Origin: Quadrisphaera setariae
Lineage (GTDB): Bacteria > Actinomycetota > Actinomycetes > Actinomycetales > Quadrisphaeraceae
Length of the DNA stretch: 64,000 nt
Assembly (NCBI RefSeq): GCF_008041935.1
Contig: NZ_VKAC01000004.1
Location: forward strand, 310,001 to 374,000
Reading direction: 5' to 3'
The notes under the pieces are model-generated. The model did no database searches. It saw only the letters and a list, made by a program, of their open reading frames with translations, and was not told the origin of the DNA. The first letter of the stretch is position 1. Every line of letters begins with the position of its first letter. Both the position numbers and the translations under genes were made by a program. Shown piece after piece: positions 7,628 to 14,897 of this stretch.

Positions 7628-8323
7628 ATGACCAGCTCCCCGAGCATCCGCCTGCACGACCTCATCGACGCCGTCGACGCCGCGCACCCCGACCCGCTGC
7701 AGCGCCTCAGCGGAGCGGTGCAGGTGGCCGAGCAGCTGGGTGAGACCGCTGACTCCCTCGTCGGCCACTACGTCGACCAGGCCCGGCGCTCCGGCGCCAC
7801 GTGGACGCAGATCGGCGCCAGCATGGGCGTCAGCAAGCAGGCCGCCCAGAAGCGCTTCGTCAGCGGCGGGGCGCAGCCGGCGGCGACCTCGGCGGACCAG
7901 GGCTTCCACCGCTTCACCGACGACGCCCGCGCCGTGGTCGTCGAGGCCCAGCGCCTCGCGCACGAGGCACACCACGACCGGATCACCCTGGCCCACCTGG
8001 TGCTGGCGCTGCTGCAGGGGGGCGACGGGCCGGTGGGGCCCCTGGTCGCCGCGGCGGGCGTCGACGTCGCCGAGGCCGTCCGCATCACGTCAGCGCAGCT
8101 GCCGGAGCGCTCGGCGGAGGTGCCGGCGCTGGTCCCCTTCGACGAGCGCTCCAAGCAGGCGCTGCAGCGCAGCTTCGCGGAGGCGGACCGGCTCGGCGAG
8201 GACCTGGTCGACGCTCCGCACGTCCTCCTGGCCGTCCTGGCCGTCGAGGACGGCACCGGTGCGCTGGCCGGGCTGGGTCTGAGCGAGCAGGCCGTGGTCG
8301 ACGCTCTGCGCTCCCGGAGCTGA
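7628..8323 (+). CDS. HTH regulator with Clp N-terminal (ClpN) repeats
   Basis: A 231-residue protein. The N-terminal ~80 residues carry a helix-turn-helix (ATWTQIGASMGVSKQAAQKR). About residues 92-231 form a double Clp-N repeat (FTDDARAVVVEAQRLAHE, ITLAHLVLALL, and later VDAPHVLLAVLAVEDG), the adaptor- or substrate-binding fold of ClpA/ClpC. There is no AAA+ ATPase domain, so it is not a chaperone. This combination is known in actinobacterial transcription-factor-like proteins, but its ligand is not established. The start lies 6 bases after a perfect -10 box and has no ribosome-binding site, consistent with leaderless translation. Autoregulation through the flanking palindromes is inferred. 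Confidence 0.85.
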   Translation: MTSSPSIRLHDLIDAVDAAHPDPLQRLSGAVQVAEQLGETADSLVGHYVDQARRSGATWTQIGASMGVSKQAAQKRFVSGGAQPAATSADQGFHRFTDDARAVVVEAQRLAHEAHHDRITLAHLVLALLQGGDGPVGPLVAAAGVDVAEAVRITSAQLPERSAEVPALVPFDERSKQALQRSFAEADRLGEDLVDAPHVLLAVLAVEDGTGALAGLGLSEQAVVDALRSRS

Positions 8324-8361
8324 CGCCAGCGGGCCCCGGTCGCTGCGACCACCTCCACGGC

Positions 8362-8409
8362 GGTGCAGTCCAGGGTCAGAACGGGCCTGTCCTGGCCCTG
8401 GACCGCACC
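8362..8409. terminator. Bidirectional hairpin terminator
   Basis: Between convergent genes, arms 8362-8375 and 8396-8409 pair at 13 of 14 positions. The core GTCCAGGGTCAG recurs in the longer hairpin at 42669-42727, so both may belong to one small repeat family. Confidence 0.65.
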
Positions 8410-8477
8410 ACCGTGAGGACGGGCGGAGGCACGGAGGGCGCGGAGGCGCCTGTTGTCCGCGGACCGGTGACCGTCGG

Positions 8478-9605
8478 TCAGGTCCTTCGCAGGAGGCTGA
8501 CGCGGCTGAGCATCCGGTCGCCGTCGGTGATGGGCAGGTCGAGCACGCAGTTCGGCCCTTCGGCGGCGAGCACGACGAGCCGGACGTCGCGGTCCCAGCA
8601 GAGGTCGACGAGGTTCGCGAAGCGGCGCCACGGGTCCACCCCGGCCGCAGCCGGAGCCGGGACGCCCACCAGGACGACGGTGCGGTAGCGGTCGGTCAGC
8701 TCCAGGAGGTCGCCCACGGAGGTCGGCTGCTCGCACAGGTCGGCGAAGTGCAAGTGCACCGCCGGGACAGCGCTCTCGTCGTCGTCATGGTCGAGGGGGT
8801 CTGCCGCCAGCACGTGCAGCGGGCGACCACCCACCACCAGCTGGCGCCGGTGGGACGGGTCGGGCGGGGCGAGGCCCACCGCCACCAGCTGCGCCGCCCC
8901 TCCCGGTGAGAGCCACGCCCCGGTGCACCAGTGCGGGCGACCTCCGCCGTGCCCGACCGCTCGGTGGTCGACGGCTCCGTCCACCGCGACCACGTGGCAC
9001 GTCGTCTCCAGGGCGGCGACCAGCGGTAGCACGAGGTGGTGGTGGCGCGGGTCGGGCAGGAGGCCCGAGGGGGCGTAGTTCGACGTGGCGAGCAGCACCA
9101 CCCCGCGCTCCGGCAGGGCCCGCAGGAGGCGCGAGAGGAGCATCGCGTCGCCGGGGTCGTGGGCGTGCAGCTCGTCGAGGAAGAGCACCCGGGCGCCCCC
9201 GAGGAGGTCGGTGGTGGCGCCGTCCAGGCCGGTGCTGGTGCCGACCCGGGCGGCGACGGCCCGGTGGAGGCGGCGGGCGGCCTCGTAGGCGTGCAGCCGC
9301 AGCACCGCACCGGCGGGGAGGTGTGCTGCGAGGTGCTCGGCGAGCACCTCGACGAGCCAGGTCTTGCCGCGCCCGACGGGCCCGTGGAGGTAGGCACCGC
9401 GAGCCGGCGGGCGGCGCAGCCGGCTCCCCGCTCCCCTGGCGGGTGGGGCGGCGAGCAGGGAGACGCCGACCGCGGCGAGCACGTCAGCGGCCGGCTGCTG
9501 CTCGCGGTCGAGCTCGGAGCCGAGGTCCCGCGCGGCGCGGTCGAAGACCTCGCGCAGCCCGGCACCGGCGTTCCGCGCGACCACCACCGGGGCAGCCTGC
9601 CGCAC
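8478..9605 (-). CDS. zapE: AFG1/ZapE-like P-loop ATPase
   Basis: A 375-residue ATPase with Walker A GPVGRGKTW, Walker B VLFLDELH and the downstream sensor stretch LLATSNYAPSGLLPDP, all typical of the AFG1/ZapE family. In Escherichia coli ZapE acts on FtsZ during division under stress, and the mitochondrial homologue helps degrade proteins. Length fits the bacterial family. The N-terminal DREQQPAADVLAAVG segment replaces the usual helical lead-in. The frame opens at a GTG with no strong ribosome-binding site. It ends close to a bidirectional hairpin and precedes nothing co-directional downstream. The gene name is used for family membership only. Confidence 0.85.
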   Translation of the reverse strand: MRQAAPVVVARNAGAGLREVFDRAARDLGSELDREQQPAADVLAAVGVSLLAAPPARGAGSRLRRPPARGAYLHGPVGRGKTWLVEVLAEHLAAHLPAGAVLRLHAYEAARRLHRAVAARVGTSTGLDGATTDLLGGARVLFLDELHAHDPGDAMLLSRLLRALPERGVVLLATSNYAPSGLLPDPRHHHLVLPLVAALETTCHVVAVDGAVDHRAVGHGGGRPHWCTGAWLSPGGAAQLVAVGLAPPDPSHRRQLVVGGRPLHVLAADPLDHDDDESAVPAVHLHFADLCEQPTSVGDLLELTDRYRTVVLVGVPAPAAAGVDPWRRFANLVDLCWDRDVRLVVLAAEGPNCVLDLPITDGDRMLSRVSLLRRT

Positions 9606-9617
9606 GCGAGCGCCGAC

Positions 9618-10538
9618 TCAGGCGTCGGCCAGGACGCGGTCGATGATGTGGAGCTGGGCCTCCTGCTCGGCGTGGTGCAGCTGCTCGTCGAGCGCGCGCA
9701 GCTCGGCGAGGACGATCAGCGCCTTCCACAGCGCCCACGCCCGGCCGCGGGCCCACGCGCCGTCGTCGAGCTGGGCCGCCTCGCGGAACGCCTGCCGCGC
9801 GTCGCCGTCGAAGCGGGTCCAGGCGAGGACGAGGTCGCAGGCGGGGTCGCCGACGCCGCACGTGCCGAAGTCGATGGCGGCCGCGAGCGCTGCTCCGCCG
9901 TCGTCGTCCTCCTCGACCAGCAGGTTCCCCGGGGCGACGTCGCCGTGGAACCAGACCGGCGGGTGCTCCCACGCCGTCGTCATCCCCTGCGCCCAGGCGC
10001 GTTCGCAGGCGGCGACGTCCACCGCGCCCGCCAGCTGCTCGAGTGCGACCTGCACCTCGTGGCCGTAGGCGCTGGGGTGGCAGCCGCGGAAGAAGGAGTG
10101 CTGGCCGCCGGCCGGGCCGCCTGCGGTGGGGGCGGCGCGCAGCTCTCGCAGGAACGCGCCGACGTCAGCGGCGAGCTGTTCGTCGTCGACGACGGCGGAG
10201 GTCGCGTCCAGGGCGGTGCCCGGCAGCCAGCGGCGCACCGAGAAGGACATCGGGAACGCCTCGCTCGGGCGGCCGGTGGCCACCACTTCGGGGACGGCAG
10301 TGCGGAGGTGGTGGCGCAGCAGCGGGAGGGCGGCGTCCTCCTTGGCGACGCCCGCGGCATAGCGCTGGTGGGAGGGCAGCCTGACGGTGAGGTCGTCGCC
10401 GAGGCGGAACGTGCGGTTGTCGTTGCCCTGCGCCTCGACGGTGACGACGGGCAGGTCCGCCCACTGCGGCAGCTGCTCGCGCAGCAGCCGGCGCACCAGA
10501 GGGACGTCGGCCTCCACGCGCGGGTCGGCGTGCGCCAT
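9618..10538 (-). CDS. Aminoglycoside phosphotransferase-family kinase
   Basis: A 306-residue APH/ChoK-fold protein. The catalytic loop HGDVAPGNLLV contains the base Asp200 and the metal-binding Asn; IDFGTCGVGDPACDLVLAW supplies the DFG-equivalent. The N-terminal lobe has GNDNRTFRLGDDLTVRLP as a nucleotide-binding loop. Family members phosphorylate aminoglycosides, macrolides, homoserine-like substrates or sugars; the residues here do not decide the substrate, and resistance is not implied. The start has no ribosome-binding site but lies 6 bases downstream of TAGCGT on the minus strand, pointing to a leaderless mRNA. The AFG1/ZapE-like gene follows 12 bases after its stop and may be co-transcribed. 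Confidence 0.87.
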   Translation of the reverse strand: MAHADPRVEADVPLVRRLLREQLPQWADLPVVTVEAQGNDNRTFRLGDDLTVRLPSHQRYAAGVAKEDAALPLLRHHLRTAVPEVVATGRPSEAFPMSFSVRRWLPGTALDATSAVVDDEQLAADVGAFLRELRAAPTAGGPAGGQHSFFRGCHPSAYGHEVQVALEQLAGAVDVAACERAWAQGMTTAWEHPPVWFHGDVAPGNLLVEEDDDGGAALAAAIDFGTCGVGDPACDLVLAWTRFDGDARQAFREAAQLDDGAWARGRAWALWKALIVLAELRALDEQLHHAEQEAQLHIIDRVLADA

Positions 10539-10544
10539 GCCCGA

Positions 10545-10550
10545 ACGCTA
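10545..10550 (-). promoter_or_regulatory. -10 box TAGCGT of a leaderless promoter
   Basis: TAGCGT on the minus strand matches TANNNT and ends 6 bases before the phosphotransferase ATG. No clear -35 box is present. Confidence 0.6.
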
Positions 10551-10595
10551 GGACGGGCGCCCGCCCGCGACCATGCGTTTTCGCGGCGCCGCCGA

Positions 10596-10928
10596 TCAGT
10601 CGAGAGACGAAGGCCGGTTCGCGACGCCGTCCAGGTGCAGCTCGGTGGAGGCGTCGCGGTGGCTGCCCGTGGTGCCGACGTGCTTGTCGCTGATGGTCGA
10701 GCCGTTCTTCAGCACGCCGTAGAAGGCCATCGCGTGGCCGCGGCCGATGCCGTACTCCTCGGCGAGCCACGCGACCACCTCACCGGCCTTGGTGGTGGGG
10801 CCGTAGCCGCGCTCGGCCGCGACGTCGAGCAGCTGGCGCGGCGTCCTGCCGCTCTTGGCCTCGATGGCGTCGAGGTAGGCCTGGTAGGACACGGTTCCTC
10901 CGCGGTCGGTCGTCTTCGTCGTCGTCAC
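10596..10928 (-). CDS. DUF4287 domain protein
   Basis: A 110-residue protein. The core SYQAYLDAIEAKSGRTPRQL followed by KAGEVVAWLAEEYGIGRGHAMAFYGVLKNG is diagnostic of DUF4287, small soluble proteins of unknown function that often lie beside DUF1801/DUF5655 proteins. The ~13 residues after the first GTG are Thr-rich and non-conserved, so translation may begin at the later GTG before SYQAYLD. The C-terminal 20 residues extend beyond the domain. It stands alone between the phosphotransferase and nucleotidyltransferase genes, all on the minus strand. Confidence 0.85.
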   Translation of the reverse strand: MTTTKTTDRGGTVSYQAYLDAIEAKSGRTPRQLLDVAAERGYGPTTKAGEVVAWLAEEYGIGRGHAMAFYGVLKNGSTISDKHVGTTGSHRDASTELHLDGVANRPSSLD

Positions 10929-10962
10929 TGTGACCTGTGGACGGGATCGGACTCATCGGTCG

Positions 10963-11466
10963 TCACGGCTGGGTTCCGTACGCCTCAGGCAGCGGCAGTC
11001 CGAAGCGCGTCGCGAGCGCGAGCACGTCGGCGCGGTCCTCCGGCTGCGGCTCGTACCCCTGGTGGGCGCGCAGCTGCGACTCGGCGCTGACGCACGCCAC
11101 CTCCACGCCGTCGAGGTGCCCGGTGGACGGCGGCCCGTAGTGGAAGGGCGGGTCGGGGGCGAAGAGCTCCTGGTCCCCTCCGCCGTCGGCGGTCGGGGTG
11201 ACGGGGTGCAGGTCGACCTCGCGGCCGTCGGGGTGCCGCACGGCGAGCGCCGTGGGCAGCCACTCCCTCAGGATGGCGAAGCCCGCCTCCGCGAGCAGCT
11301 CCCGCGCCCGCGGGACGTCGGCGACGAGGACGACGACGTCGAGGTCGGCGTGCGGTCGCGTCTGCTCTCCGAGGAGGGCGTCCACGCCCCACCCGCCGTC
11401 GACCCACACCTCGATGCCGGCGCGCTCGAACAGTCGCAGGAGGTCGAGCGCGGTGGAGGCCGTCAT
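10963..11466 (-). CDS. Nucleotidyltransferase (AadB/LinB-like fold)
   Basis: A 167-residue protein with WVDGGWGVDALLG and RPHADLDVVV, which give the GGWG and DxD elements of the pol-beta nucleotidyltransferase fold used by 2''-aminoglycoside and lincosamide adenylyltransferases. EVDLHPV near residue 85 supplies the third carboxylate. Homologues are common chromosomal proteins of actinomycetes and most have no proven resistance role. The ATG overlaps the stop of the alpha/beta-hydrolase gene (TGATG) and has GGAGGAGGT upstream inside that gene, so the two are a coupled pair. Confidence 0.85.
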   Translation of the reverse strand: MTASTALDLLRLFERAGIEVWVDGGWGVDALLGEQTRPHADLDVVVLVADVPRARELLAEAGFAILREWLPTALAVRHPDGREVDLHPVTPTADGGGDQELFAPDPPFHYGPPSTGHLDGVEVACVSAESQLRAHQGYEPQPEDRADVLALATRFGLPLPEAYGTQP

Positions 11467-12278
11467 CACGGTGAGACCTCCTCCGCCAGGAAGGTGCTGA
11501 GGACGCGCGCCCACTGGTCGAACGCGTCGAGGTGCGCGTCATGCGAGGCACCCGCCAGGTCGGCGCGGCGGACCCGGCGACCGGCAGCGACGAAGGAGCG
11601 CTTCCGCTCCTCGGTGAACATGCCGCCGTCGGCGTAGACGACGAGCGTCGGTGCCTCGACGCTCGCCCACTCCGCCCGACGGGGCGTGCTCATCGTCCGC
11701 GCGACAGCCCCCACCACGGCGGCGCCGAAGCGCGGGTGCAGCCCGTCCGGTCGCTCCTCGAGGTCAGCCACCCACGCTGCGGCCAGGGGGCCGTCTCCCA
11801 GCGCCTGCCGCGCCGCCGCGCGATCGGCGAAGGGCACGGGCCAGGAGGCGAAGAACGCCTCCAGCGCGTCGCTGTCCTCGCCCTCCCCGTCAGCGCTCCC
11901 GCCCTCGTGGCACTCCAGCAGCACGAGCCGGCGCACCAGGTCCGGCCGGGCCGCGGCGACCAGCATCGCCGTGTGGGCACCCATCGACTGGCCCACCAGG
12001 TCGACAGGACCGGTGCACTCGCCGAGCACCACCTGCACGACGTCCTCGATGAACGCCTCGCGCGAGAGGTCGTCCGGTCTGCGGGTGCTGCCGCCGTGGC
12101 CGCGCTGGTCGACGACGAGCACGCGCCGCCCGGCCAGCGCCCGCGCCGTCGGGAGCATCTCGCGACCGCTGCCCGCCAGGCCGTGCAGCAGGACGACGTC
12201 GGGTGCTCCGCCGTCGAGGACGGCGTAGGAGATGACCGTCCCGTCGTCCACGGTGGTCGAGCGGTGCTGTGGGTCCAC
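11466..12278 (-). CDS. Alpha/beta hydrolase
   Basis: A 270-residue single-domain hydrolase: oxyanion strand VVLLHGLAGSG, nucleophile elbow VGQSMGAHTA with the catalytic Ser, and catalytic His in GASHDAHLD near the C-terminus; an acid around LVVYADGG is plausible. There is no signal peptide, so it acts in the cytoplasm. The substrate cannot be told from sequence. The GTG start lies 6 bases after TAGGTT on the minus strand and lacks a ribosome-binding site. It is the first gene of a two-gene unit with a nucleotidyltransferase. Confidence 0.9.
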   Translation of the reverse strand: MDPQHRSTTVDDGTVISYAVLDGGAPDVVLLHGLAGSGREMLPTARALAGRRVLVVDQRGHGGSTRRPDDLSREAFIEDVVQVVLGECTGPVDLVGQSMGAHTAMLVAAARPDLVRRLVLLECHEGGSADGEGEDSDALEAFFASWPVPFADRAAARQALGDGPLAAAWVADLEERPDGLHPRFGAAVVGAVARTMSTPRRAEWASVEAPTLVVYADGGMFTEERKRSFVAAGRRVRRADLAGASHDAHLDAFDQWARVLSTFLAEEVSP

Positions 12279-12284
12279 GACCCG

Positions 12285-12290
12285 AACCTA
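12285..12290 (-). promoter_or_regulatory. -10 box TAGGTT of a leaderless promoter
   Basis: TAGGTT on the minus strand ends 6 bases before the hydrolase GTG, the same spacing as in the double-palindrome promoter. Confidence 0.6.
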
Positions 12291-12353
12291 GGCGGCGGGG
12301 AGCGTCGACGTACGAGCACGCGATCATGGGCTCGTGCGGACGGGGATCGATGG

Positions 12354-12710
12354 GTGAGCGGCAGCACGGGGTCCCGCGGTCGCCGCAGGGACCCGAGAGG
12401 GCCGAAGCCCGCCCTGGTGGAGATCCGGGAAGGGCTGGTCGACGGGCTCGTCGGCCTGCCGCGCCGTGTCGTGAGCGCACTGCTCGAGGAGGTGGTGTGG
12501 CTCGTCGTCGCCGTCCTGCCGCTGTGGGGCCTGTCCCTGCTCGCCTGGTGGGTGAGCCCGTGGGCGCTCGTCGCGCTCGTCGTCGGGGTCGTGGGGTGGA
12601 CGGCCTGGTCGCTCCTGCACGCCGGCACCTCCGGATGGGCCCTCGCAGGCGTCGTCAGTGGTCTGGCGCTGCTGCAGCTGGCGCCCGTCCTCCTGGTGAT
12701 GGCCCTGTGA
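12354..12710 (+). CDS. Small hypothetical membrane protein
   Basis: From the GTG at 12354 the frame gives 118 residues. A basic N-terminus is followed by an amphipathic stretch (VEIREGLVDGLVGLPRRVV) and three hydrophobic segments (about residues 40-60, 62-82 and 92-117). I recognise no family. The G-rich region before the GTG is only a weak ribosome-binding site, so the start is uncertain. It diverges from the hydrolase and ends 15 bases before the stop of a convergent nucleotidyltransferase-like gene. Confidence 0.5.
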   Translation: MSGSTGSRGRRRDPRGPKPALVEIREGLVDGLVGLPRRVVSALLEEVVWLVVAVLPLWGLSLLAWWVSPWALVALVVGVVGWTAWSLLHAGTSGWALAGVVSGLALLQLAPVLLVMAL

Positions 12711-12725
12711 GACGCCTCCGCCAGC

Positions 12726-13304
12726 TCAGACCGGTGCCGGCCAGGGGTCCACGCGCAGGGACGGCCACTCGGTCTTCCACCGGTTCGCCTTGGTCTCGTA
12801 CACCGACCGCGGTGCCAGCACCGGGTTGGGCCTGACGCGGCGGCCGAAGAGGTCGTCGTACCCGTGCGGGGCGTACACCTCCACGGTGCCGTCGGCGGCG
12901 GACGTGACGGCGTAGCAGCACGTGGTGGAGGAGAAGTGGTCCACAGCGTCCCTGGAGCTGGTGAACGGCCTCGCCGGAACGCCGAAGTGGTCCTCGTACC
13001 AGAGGTGCACGCGCGCCTCGTTGCGGACCTCGACGGCGGCGTCGACGTCCGCGAACAGGCGGGCGGCCGCCTGGATCGCGCGGTCCTCCGCGCCGTGGCT
13101 CACGTCGTCGTCGAAGTAGAAGAGGTCGTAGTCGCGGATGCCGGCGGTCGGGTCACGGCCGTCGAGACCGTTCCACACCGTCTGGAACAGGGCGCCGGCG
13201 GTGAGCCACCAGTCGGGCAGCCCGAGCAGAGGGGCTCCCTCGAGGACCGCCCGGTTGACCGGGTTGGCCATGACGAGCTCGAGGAACCTGGCGCGGTCGT
13301 CCAC
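12726..13304 (-). CDS. Nucleotidyltransferase-family protein (DUF925/NTP_transf_6)
   Basis: A 192-residue protein with AGALFQTVWNGLDGRDP and IRDYDLFYFDDDVSHGAED, the paired motifs of the DUF925 branch of the pol-beta nucleotidyltransferase superfamily; the acidic cluster would bind metal. The C-terminal NPVLAPRSVYETKANRWK is also characteristic of this family. Function is unknown in general. The GTG start is preceded by CAGACT plus 6 bases (minus strand), a plausible weak -10 box of a leaderless mRNA; no Shine-Dalgarno sequence is seen. Confidence 0.85.
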   Translation of the reverse strand: MDDRARFLELVMANPVNRAVLEGAPLLGLPDWWLTAGALFQTVWNGLDGRDPTAGIRDYDLFYFDDDVSHGAEDRAIQAAARLFADVDAAVEVRNEARVHLWYEDHFGVPARPFTSSRDAVDHFSSTTCCYAVTSAADGTVEVYAPHGYDDLFGRRVRPNPVLAPRSVYETKANRWKTEWPSLRVDPWPAPV

Positions 13305-13355
13305 AGAGCGAGTCTGGTTCGCCCCACCGACAGCCGGTGCCGGCAGCGCGACGGG

Positions 13356-14138
13356 TCACAGGCCGCCGGCGACCCGCAGCGTCGCGCCCGTGGTGTAGCT
13401 CGCCTCCGCGCCGAGCAGCCAGGCGACGGCCCGGGCGACCTCCACCGGCTGCCCCGCACGTCCGGCGGGGATGCGCGGCACCACCCGCTCCAGCCGGTCC
13501 GGATCACCAGCCGCGGCGTGGATGCCCGTGGCGACCAGCCCGGGAGCCACCGCGTTCACCCGCACCCCCTCGGCGGCGAGCTCCTTGGCGAGCCCGACCG
13601 TCAGCGCCTCCAGCCCCGCCTTCGCCGCCGCGTAGTGCACGTACTCGTGGGGTGAGCCGAGGGTCGCCGCCGCGGAGGAGACGTTGACGACAGCGCCGCC
13701 CGCACCGCCTCTCGCCGTGGACATCACCTGCGCTGCGCGCCGGGCGCACCAGATCGCCCCCAGGAGGTTGGTCTCGACCACGCGCACGATCACCTCGACG
13801 GGGGTGTCCGCCAGGTCCCCGAGGTGGGCGGTGAGGCCGGCGTTGTTGACCAGGCCGGTCACCTGCCCGAGGTCGCCGGCCGCGTCGAAGAGGAGGTCGG
13901 CGGTGGCCGGGTCACGCACGTCTCCGGGGACGATGACGACCTCGGCCCCTCGCGCGCGTGCGTTCGCGGCGACCGCGTCGACAGCGGTGCGGTCGGAGAG
14001 GTGCCCGAGGACGAGGTCGTGGCCCCGCTGGGCGAGGAGCTCGGCGGTCGCGGCGCCGATGCCGCGCCCGGCTCCGGTGACGACCGTGACCGGACGCGGC
14101 ATGGGGGGCTCGGGTGACATGGGCCGAGCATGGTCCAC
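13356..14138 (-). CDS. Short-chain dehydrogenase/reductase (SDR)
   Basis: A classical SDR of 249-260 residues: TGAGRGIG cofactor loop near the N-terminus, NNAG, the catalytic Ser in VVNVSSAAATLG and the YAAAKAGLEAL Tyr/Lys pair, followed by the PGLVATG segment. The closest general type is FabG-like or sugar-alcohol reductase; the substrate is not deducible. Three starts are possible (14138 GTG, 14120 ATG, 14102 ATG). The last gives the usual distance of the TG motif from the N-terminus, and none has a convincing ribosome-binding site. It diverges from the second STAS gene. Confidence 0.88.
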   Translation of the reverse strand: MDHARPMSPEPPMPRPVTVVTGAGRGIGAATAELLAQRGHDLVLGHLSDRTAVDAVAANARARGAEVVIVPGDVRDPATADLLFDAAGDLGQVTGLVNNAGLTAHLGDLADTPVEVIVRVVETNLLGAIWCARRAAQVMSTARGGAGGAVVNVSSAAATLGSPHEYVHYAAAKAGLEALTVGLAKELAAEGVRVNAVAPGLVATGIHAAAGDPDRLERVVPRIPAGRAGQPVEVARAVAWLLGAEASYTTGATLRVAGGL

Positions 14139-14332
14139 CTGGACCGCTGGGAGCCGGACGCGGAGTGACCGCTGTCACCACCCGCGGCGGGGACCGCTGG
14201 ACCGGGCCACGCCCTCGTCGTGCGATCGGCGACCACCACCTGCCATGATCCAGGGGGTTCTCGGTCCGGTACTGCGAGCGTGAAGCAGCAGCGCGCTCCG
14301 CCGGACGTGGCCCGGCGGGCAGGGGACACGAC

Positions 14333-14701
14333 GTGGAGATCGCAGCAGAGCAGTACGACCGAGGCCGCTTCCGGGTCCTCGCGGTGAGCGGTGAGGTCGA
14401 CGTCTACAGCGCCCCGTCGCTGAAGAGCGCCCTCGTCGACGTCGTCGACACCGTCTCCGGCTCGACGGCGCGCAGCGCCGGTGGTGAGGCGGTCAGCGGC
14501 GTCGTGCTGGACCTGTCCGGGGTCACCTTCATGGACTCCGCCGGACTGGGCGTGCTGGTCGGGGCCAATCGCCGGGCACGCGACGCCGGGATGACGATGC
14601 GGCTGGCCGGCGGGTCCGTGCAGGTCCTCAAGCTGCTTGCCATGACCGGGCTGGCGAGCGTCATGCCGCCCTTCGACGACGTCGCCTCCGCCACCGCCTG
14701 A
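14333..14701 (+). CDS. STAS-domain anti-sigma factor antagonist (second)
   Basis: A 122-residue single STAS domain with VLAVSGEVDVYSAPSLK and VVLDLSGVTFMDSAGLGVLV, where DSAG carries the usual phosphorylatable Ser. It is clearly homologous to, but distinct from, the STAS protein at 1581-2042. The GTG at 14333 has AGGGGAC 7-9 bases upstream. The following genes are Ser/Thr kinases rather than RsbW-type kinases, and a palindromic repeat separates them, so co-transcription is uncertain. Confidence 0.9.
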   Translation: MEIAAEQYDRGRFRVLAVSGEVDVYSAPSLKSALVDVVDTVSGSTARSAGGEAVSGVVLDLSGVTFMDSAGLGVLVGANRRARDAGMTMRLAGGSVQVLKLLAMTGLASVMPPFDDVASATA

Positions 14702-14721
14702 GCAGAGGACCGCGGCATGAC

Positions 14722-14804
14722 GGCGTCCCGTCGAGCATGCAGAACCCTCCCCGCACCGGTTCCCAGGCCTTCCAGGACGACTTCTGCCTGCTGGTCGGGA
14801 CACC
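14722..14804. repeat. Imperfect inverted repeat between STAS and kinase genes
   Basis: Arms 14722-14744 and 14782-14804 match at 19 of 23 positions in inverted orientation around a 37-base loop. The loop-side sequence TGCAGAA followed by CCCGCACCGG recurs in the 27-bp hairpin at 23124-23182. It may terminate the STAS transcript. Bases 14805-14897 show nothing else recognisable. Confidence 0.5.
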
Positions 14805-14897
14805 TTCCCCCGTCGACGCTCCTGCGCGGGGGATGGGAGCATCGGCGCAGGCCGGGCCCGGGCGGACCGACTGGCCATCGCGACGGCGGGAGGGTGC

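Noticed and set aside
9036-11090. 684-codon plus-strand open frame
   Set aside because: Covers the AFG1-like and phosphotransferase genes in antisense; only high-GC coding noise.
10963-11466. Resistance gene call (aminoglycoside/lincosamide nucleotidyltransferase)
   Set aside because: Fold matches, but substrate residues do not show resistance and the gene sits in a housekeeping context.
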